Of a DNA stretch of 10,000 bases, positions 6,137 through 10,000 are shown piece after piece. Numbering within the stretch: position 1 is the first letter of the stretch; every line of letters begins with the position of its first letter. The stretch is from contig NZ_JAIWOI010000120.1 in assembly GCF_020217005.1 (NCBI RefSeq), positions 1 through 10,000 of the forward strand, given 5' to 3'. This stretch comes from Rheinheimera sp. (GTDB taxonomy: Bacteria; Pseudomonadota; Gammaproteobacteria; Enterobacterales; Alteromonadaceae). The notes under the pieces are model-generated. The model was not told the DNA's origin. It ran no database searches and saw only the letters and a list, made by a program, of their open reading frames with translations. The translations under genes were made by a program, and so were the position numbers.

Positions 6137-7328
6137 GACCCACTTCCGCCACAATGCGGGCGGCAACATCAGACAGTGCCACTTCGAGATCCGTTAACCC
6201 TGCGGCAGTAACAGCTTGTGGCATACCATAAACCACACAACTGGCTTCATCCTGTGACCAGATGCGGGACCCTGATTGCTTCAGCAAACGACAACCTTCG
6301 CGTCCGTCCGAGCCCATACCAGTCAATACTATCGCCAGCACTTTGTCGTGAAAGACTTTGGCGGCAGTACCAAAAGTGATGTCAACACTGGGTTTGAAGG
6401 TAATACGGGGAGAATCATCTTCACGAACCCTAAGTCTGGCCTGATTTTCATTTCCATCGAGTAGCATTTGTTTGCCACCTGGCGCCAGATAAGCAACACC
6501 TGGCCTCAAAGCGTCGTTATCTGCGGCTTCCTTGACTTCGATTTTTGCCAAACCATTTAATCTACTGGCAAAAGCGCCGGTAAAGGCTGCTGGCATATGC
6601 TGAATCAACACTATAGGAAGCGGAAAATTTGCTGGTAAAGCTGTAATAATTTGCTGTAACGCGACTGGACCACCAGTAGAAGTACCGATAGCAACCAACT
6701 TGTAATTTTTTCCACTGGCGTCAAAACTACTGCTTCTGTGAGTTTCGGAGCGCTCAGCACGGTTTTGTAATTCAGCCCGTTCAGCTAAAGCTCTGGCGGC
6801 CAGACTTTGAGCCAGAGGTGCTCTGGCTGGTATTGCTGTCGTTCCGGCTGAAGGCGTTGAGGTTGACGGTGTTCTGGAAGATAAAGCCGAACTTGCAGCC
6901 CCGGTTAAACTTGAAGGTCTGCTGATCACCCTACGGCGGGCTACAGTTTTTACGCGCTGACGCAGTACATCTGCAGCCTCAGCTTTATCCCGCGCTATAT
7001 CCTCAAATTTCTTCGGTAAAAAATCTATCGCACCTGCTTCCAGCGCATCCAAAGTGGCTTTTGCGCCTTCATGTGTCAGTGATGAAAACATCAGTATAGG
7101 TGTGCGCTGCACCTTCAGGATTTCGCGCACAGCAGAAATGCCATCCATAACCGGCATTTCGATATCCATCGTAATGACGTCTGGTCTTAAGGCTAAAGCT
7201 TTCTCCACCGCCTCTTTACCGTTATTGGCGGTGGCAATGACCTCTAACTCGGCATCCTGACTCAGTATTTCCGTCAAACGGCGACGGAAAAAACTGGAGT
7301 CATCAACAACTAATACCCTTATGGTCAT
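6129..7328 (-). CDS. cheB: Chemotaxis response regulator protein-glutamate methylesterase CheB
   Basis: CheB removes methyl groups from chemoreceptor glutamates, and deamidates glutamines, to adapt the array; CheA-P activates it. The receiver domain (about 3-125) has the acidic pair Asp9-Asp10, phosphorylation site Asp55 in TMDIEMP, and Lys106 in FLPKK. The catalytic domain (about 208-398) has the triad Ser217 (GTSTGG), His244 (IQHMP) and Asp341 (GMGSDG), all intact. Between them is a long Ser/Thr/Ala/Pro-rich linker (about 135-206), which makes the protein 399 residues against about 349 in E. coli. It starts at ATG 7328, with AAGAGAG just upstream, 11 bases after the cheA stop. Its 3' end overlaps motC by eight bases. 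No cheR methyltransferase gene is in the window, so it must lie elsewhere. Confidence 0.97.
   Translation of the reverse strand: MTIRVLVVDDSSFFRRRLTEILSQDAELEVIATANNGKEAVEKALALRPDVITMDIEMPVMDGISAVREILKVQRTPILMFSSLTHEGAKATLDALEAGAIDFLPKKFEDIARDKAEAADVLRQRVKTVARRRVISRPSSLTGAASSALSSRTPSTSTPSAGTTAIPARAPLAQSLAARALAERAELQNRAERSETHRSSSFDASGKNYKLVAIGTSTGGPVALQQIITALPANFPLPIVLIQHMPAAFTGAFASRLNGLAKIEVKEAADNDALRPGVAYLAPGGKQMLLDGNENQARLRVREDDSPRITFKPSVDITFGTAAKVFHDKVLAIVLTGMGSDGREGCRLLKQSGSRIWSQDEASCVVYGMPQAVTAAGLTDLEVALSDVAARIVAEVGHG
6143..6147 (-). promoter_or_regulatory. Ribosome binding site deciding the motC start
   Basis: GGAAG on the minus strand, inside the last codons of cheB, lies six bases before the ATG at 6134-6136. 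This favours that start over the ATG at 6169. Confidence 0.6.
6711..6926 (-). other. Extended low-complexity interdomain linker of CheB
   Basis: Residues 135-206 of CheB have a Ser/Thr/Ala/Pro-rich first half ([19 protein letters not shown]) and an Ala/Arg/Glu-rich second half ([20 protein letters not shown]) that could form a helix. E. coli CheB has a much shorter linker. It may hold the receiver over the active site at variable distance; the function is inferred. Confidence 0.5.
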
Positions 7329-7339
7329 AGTGCACTCTC

Positions 7340-9592
7340 TTAAGCTGAGAATTTGTCAAAGCGATCAAATTTTATTTTAGAGCGTTTGGCATAATGCTTC
7401 AGCAAGTTAGGTACATCGAGGATCAGTGCTATACCACCATCCGATGTGATGGTAGCACCCGCCATACCCGGAGTGCCTTGCAGTAAAGCATCCAGAGGCT
7501 TGATCACTACTTCTTCCTGACCAATCAGAGAATCCACCACAAAACCGATTTGTTGTGTTCCGATCTGAACTATTACCACATGACCTTGTTCGCGACGTAT
7601 TTTCTTACTCGAACCTTTAACCAGCCAGTGCTCGAGGTAAAACAGCGGGATAGCTTTGTTCCGCACTACTATCGTCAGCTGACCGTCGACATTGTTGGTC
7701 TTAGCTAAGTCCAAATGGAAAATTTCGTTTACTGTGGCCAATGGTAAAGCGAAAGTCTGCTCACCCACTATAACCATCAACGTCGGCAGTATGGCCAGCG
7801 TCAGAGGAACCTTAATTTCTAATAAAGTACCCTGACCTAATTTTGAGTTGATATGCACAGTACCGTTGAGTTGGGTAATCTTGGTTTTCACCACATCCAT
7901 ACCCACACCACGACCAGAAATGTCTGAAATCTGTTCTTTGGTAGAGAAACCAGGTGCAAAAATCAGGTTAAAGGCTTCAGTGTCCGACATACGGGCCGCT
8001 GCATCGGGATCCAACACGCCACGTTTAATGGCGATAGATTTTAATTTTTCCGGATCCATACCGGCACCATCGTCCTGAATGGTCAGTAAAATATGGTCGC
8101 CTGCCTGAGAGGCTGCTAACCTGACCAAACCTGTCCGAGGCTTACCCGCTTTAACACGCACGTCTGGCATTTCAATGCCGTGATCCACTGAGTTCCGTAC
8201 TAAGTGGACCAAAGGATCGGCCAGTGCTTCCACCAGGTTCTTATCTAAATCTGTTTCTTCGCCTTCCAGCTCAAGGTTAATGTCCTTTTGCAATGAACGG
8301 GCTAAATCGCGAACAACGCGTGGGAAACGGCCAAATACTTTCTTGATTGGCTGCATCCGGGTTTTCATTACCGCGCCTTGTAAGTCAGCTGTAACTACAT
8401 CAAGGTTGGCGATAGCTTTGCTCATTTCTTCGTTTTGCGCAGAACCAGACAGACTCACCAAACGGTTACGAACCAGAACTAATTCACCGACCATATTCAT
8501 AATCTGGTCAAGGCGTTTGGTATCTACCCGTACTGTGGTTTCCGGTTGATTCGCTGCGGCTTTAGGATCTGCATCCGGATCTTTTGGCGCAGCGGCAACA
8601 GGAGCTGCCTTAGGCGCAGCAGCTGGCGCCGGAGTTGCAGCTTTTACTGGCTCAGTAGCTTTCGCTACCGGCGCATTAGCCGCAGGCGCAGGCGCAGCTT
8701 TTGCCGCAGCAGCTGCTGCTTCTGCCGGCCCTACCGGTGCTTTGCCTTTGCCATGTAATTCATCCAATAAAGATTCAAACTCATCTTCTGAGATATCATC
8801 TCCACTGGCGGTATTTGCTTTTTCTTCCGCTTTAGCCGGCGCTTTTTCTACGGCTTTAGGTGCAGCAGCTGCAGTCTCACCGGGAATAAAGGAACCCTGA
8901 CCATGCAATTGATCCAAAATGGCTTCAAATTCATCGTCAGTGATATCTTCGCTGGCAGTTTCTTTGGTTGCAGGAGGAGGCAGATTCGCTGAGGTATCAC
9001 GGCCTGGTGCACCACTGCCATGCAATTCATCCAATAACGATTCGAACTCATCATCACTGATTTCATCAATGGAAGAGGAGCTTTCCACAGCAGGTGCAGC
9101 AGCAAACTCAACTACTGCATCAAACTCTTCCATGCTGATTTCTGGCTCTGGTTCAGGTTCTGGGGCTGCAGCGACAGCATGATGAGCCTGCTCATCTTCA
9201 GACTCAGGCATACTCAGTCGATGCAAGGCTTCAATAATAGCTGGATCAGCAGGCGTCAGCGGTTCGCGGTTTTGCACATCAGCAAACATGGCGTTGACCG
9301 CATCCAGGGCCTGTAAAATAACATCCATCAATTCTGCAGTAACACGACGTTTGCCGGTCCGCAAAATATCAAACACGTTTTCGGCGCCATGGCAGGCGTC
9401 AACTAATTCAGTCAGCGATAAAAATCCAGCGCCACCTTTGACAGTGTGGAAACCACGGAAAATGGCATTTAATAAATTTGCGTCATCCGGATTATTTTCC
9501 AACTCAACCAACTGCTCTTGCAGTAGTTCAAGGATCTCGCCGGCTTCGACTAGGAAATCCTGTAAAATATCCTCATCTAAATCAAAGCCCAT
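7340..9592 (-). CDS. cheA: Chemotaxis histidine kinase CheA
   Basis: CheA autophosphorylates at the receptor array and passes phosphate to CheY and CheB. The 750-residue protein has a P1 phosphotransfer domain (about 1-125) with His49 in [13 protein letters not shown]. It then has a long region (about 130-348) with no globular P2 that I can recognise. That region carries three near-identical acidic motifs (178-192, 217-231, 267-281), one degenerate copy near 152-163, and an Ala/Pro-rich linker (282-348). P3 dimerisation follows at about 350-415 ([20 protein letters not shown]). P4 ATPase has the N box VRNSVDHG (465-472), G1 DDGAGMD (507-513), G2 GRGVGMD (560-566) and GQGT (586-589). A CheW-like P5 covers about 600-738. 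GGGGAG lies seven bases before the ATG. The gene sits 15 bases after cheZ. All kinase motifs look intact. Confidence 0.98.
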   Translation of the reverse strand: MGFDLDEDILQDFLVEAGEILELLQEQLVELENNPDDANLLNAIFRGFHTVKGGAGFLSLTELVDACHGAENVFDILRTGKRRVTAELMDVILQALDAVNAMFADVQNREPLTPADPAIIEALHRLSMPESEDEQAHHAVAAAPEPEPEPEISMEEFDAVVEFAAAPAVESSSSIDEISDDEFESLLDELHGSGAPGRDTSANLPPPATKETASEDITDDEFEAILDQLHGQGSFIPGETAAAAPKAVEKAPAKAEEKANTASGDDISEDEFESLLDELHGKGKAPVGPAEAAAAAAKAAPAPAANAPVAKATEPVKAATPAPAAAPKAAPVAAAPKDPDADPKAAANQPETTVRVDTKRLDQIMNMVGELVLVRNRLVSLSGSAQNEEMSKAIANLDVVTADLQGAVMKTRMQPIKKVFGRFPRVVRDLARSLQKDINLELEGEETDLDKNLVEALADPLVHLVRNSVDHGIEMPDVRVKAGKPRTGLVRLAASQAGDHILLTIQDDGAGMDPEKLKSIAIKRGVLDPDAAARMSDTEAFNLIFAPGFSTKEQISDISGRGVGMDVVKTKITQLNGTVHINSKLGQGTLLEIKVPLTLAILPTLMVIVGEQTFALPLATVNEIFHLDLAKTNNVDGQLTIVVRNKAIPLFYLEHWLVKGSSKKIRREQGHVVIVQIGTQQIGFVVDSLIGQEEVVIKPLDALLQGTPGMAGATITSDGGIALILDVPNLLKHYAKRSKIKFDRFDKFSA
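8549..8749 (-). repeat. Ala/Pro/Lys-rich linker in cheA between the acidic motifs and P3
   Basis: Residues 282-348 of CheA are almost entirely Ala, Pro, Lys and Val (for example [20 protein letters not shown]), ending in [18 protein letters not shown] before P3. It is probably disordered, and acts as a tether giving P1 and the acidic motifs reach over the array. The DNA is a run of GCN/CCN codons with short imperfect repeats. Confidence 0.75.
8750..8794 (-). repeat. CheA acidic motif, copy 3
   Basis: Encodes [15 protein letters not shown], residues 267-281 of CheA. It differs from copy 1 by a single residue (Glu for Asp at position 3), and its start is 50 residues after that of copy 2. Pattern shared by all strong copies: I-[ST]-[DE]-D-E-F-E-[SA]-[LI]-L-D-[EQ]-L-H-G. 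Confidence 0.9.
8900..8944 (-). repeat. CheA acidic motif, copy 2
   Basis: Encodes [15 protein letters not shown], residues 217-231 of CheA, starting 39 residues after copy 1. It differs from copy 1 at four positions, all conservative. Confidence 0.9.
9017..9061 (-). repeat. CheA acidic motif, copy 1
   Basis: Encodes [15 protein letters not shown], residues 178-192 of CheA. It probably forms an amphipathic helix, with Phe, Leu, Leu and Leu on one face and acidic residues on the other, in otherwise disordered sequence. Confidence 0.9.
9104..9139 (-). repeat. CheA acidic motif, degenerate first copy
   Basis: Residues 152-163 of CheA read [12 protein letters not shown], directly after an EPEPEPE run. 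It keeps I-S-x-E-E-F-[DE]-A of the strong copies but has Val-Val for the Leu pair and lacks the LHG end. It begins 26 residues before copy 1. It may be a worn repeat or a weaker binding site. Confidence 0.5.
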
Positions 9593-9599
9593 GCTACAG

Positions 9600-9605
9600 C
9601 TCCCC
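9600..9605 (-). promoter_or_regulatory. Ribosome binding site of cheA
   Basis: GGGGAG on the minus strand, seven bases before the cheA ATG and just after the cheZ stop codon. It supports independent strong initiation of cheA. Confidence 0.6.
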
Positions 9606-9607
9606 TT

Positions 9608-10000
9608 TTAGAAACCTAAACTTGATAATAAATCGTCCACATCATCCTGACCGGACACCACGTCATCACGCTCAGCTGCGTCAATAATAGGACCTTCAGC
9701 CTCGTGACCTGCTTTTGGTTTTTTCGAAACGGCTGCGGGTCGTTCTTCCATACTTAAATTGGTTTGGCCAAAGGCCGTTAGTAAACCAATCAAGCTGTCT
9801 TCTACTTCCCGGACCAGCTCAATAACACGCCGTAAAATCTGGCCTGTTAAATCCTGATAATCCTGAGCCATCAATACTTCGGTCAGTCGTGCATGTAAGG
9901 TAGCAGAGTTTCCGGTCGCTTGATGCAAAAAGCCATCAAGATTGTGGCACAAGGCTTTGAACTCTCCGACTTTTAAGTCACGGCTCATCAATTTTTGCCA
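9608..10000 (-). CDS. cheZ: Protein phosphatase CheZ, C-terminal part
   Basis: The reading frame stays open to the high-coordinate edge, so this is the last 130 residues of a protein expected to have over 200; the start is outside the window. CheZ dephosphorylates CheY-P to end the signal. The visible part begins WQKLMSRDLKVGEF. It has the catalytic segment MAQDYQDLTGQ (codons of DLTGQ at 9839-9853), whose Asp and Gln correspond by my alignment to E. coli Asp143 and Gln147. After a variable linker (about 9680-9770) comes the C-terminal CheY-binding helix QDDVDDLLSSLGF, ending at the stop. An internal ATG or TTG at 9988-9991 is not the real start, because homology continues past it. cheA follows after 15 bases. 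cheY probably lies just upstream, beyond the window. Confidence 0.96.
   Translation of the reverse strand, partial: WQKLMSRDLKVGEFKALCHNLDGFLHQATGNSATLHARLTEVLMAQDYQDLTGQILRRVIELVREVEDSLIGLLTAFGQTNLSMEERPAAVSKKPKAGHEAEGPIIDAAERDDVVSGQDDVDDLLSSLGF

Noticed and set aside
6137..6169. Upstream ATG start for motC adding 11 residues
   Set aside because: The extra residues are encoded wholly within cheB and unlike the family N terminus; the ATG at 6136 has a good ribosome binding site.
8848..9111. Minus-strand 87-codon frame inside cheA with repeated LLxLLxxNCM-like units
   Set aside because: It is the out-of-frame shadow of the CheA acidic repeats; the repetition comes from the real frame.

Overview
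All genes in this window lie on the minus strand. It is the distal part of a polar-flagellum chemotaxis operon, followed by two unrelated housekeeping or envelope genes. The layout cheZ-cheA-cheB-motC-motD-parC-parP-cheW-DUF2802 is, from memory, that of Pseudomonas. Vibrio has the same order without motC/motD. The gene set, the roughly balanced base composition, and protein features such as CheZ, the ParC/ParP pair and an E. coli-like WecB point to a polarly flagellated gammaproteobacterium, perhaps an Alteromonadales/Rheinheimera-type marine or freshwater organism. The genus is a guess; the class is fairly secure.

In transcription order (high to low coordinates): 10000-9608 is the C-terminal half of cheZ, the CheY-P phosphatase. 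9592-7340 is cheA, the histidine kinase. Its usual P2 region is replaced by a disordered stretch with three near-identical 15-residue acidic motifs plus one degenerate copy. 7328-6129 is cheB, the methylesterase. 6136-5393 and 5392-4400 are motC and motD, a second-type flagellar stator pair. 4398-3619 is parC, a ParA-like ATPase, best read from a TTG start. 3617-2859 is parP, with a CheW-like C-terminal domain. 2818-2324 is cheW. 2324-1836 encodes a membrane-anchored DUF2802 protein. From cheZ to DUF2802 the genes are separated by 40 bases or less, often by 0-1 base or with overlapping start and stop codons, so they are probably one transcript with translational coupling.

A 51-base gap holding a possible extended -10 promoter leads to a metallo-beta-lactamase/beta-CASP RNA nuclease-type gene (1784-375). 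A 147-base gap then precedes the start of wecB (227 to the window edge), encoding UDP-GlcNAc 2-epimerase.

Together the chemotaxis genes encode the kinase, coupling protein, receptor-adaptation enzyme and signal-termination phosphatase. They also encode the ParC/ParP pair that, in Vibrio, places and inherits the signalling array at the cell pole, and a stator pair that powers the flagellum. No mobile element, CRISPR array, tRNA or rRNA was seen. The most interesting signal is the repeated motif in CheA. It resembles the CheY-binding peptides at the FliM N terminus and the CheZ C terminus, and so suggests a multivalent CheY-docking module in place of P2.
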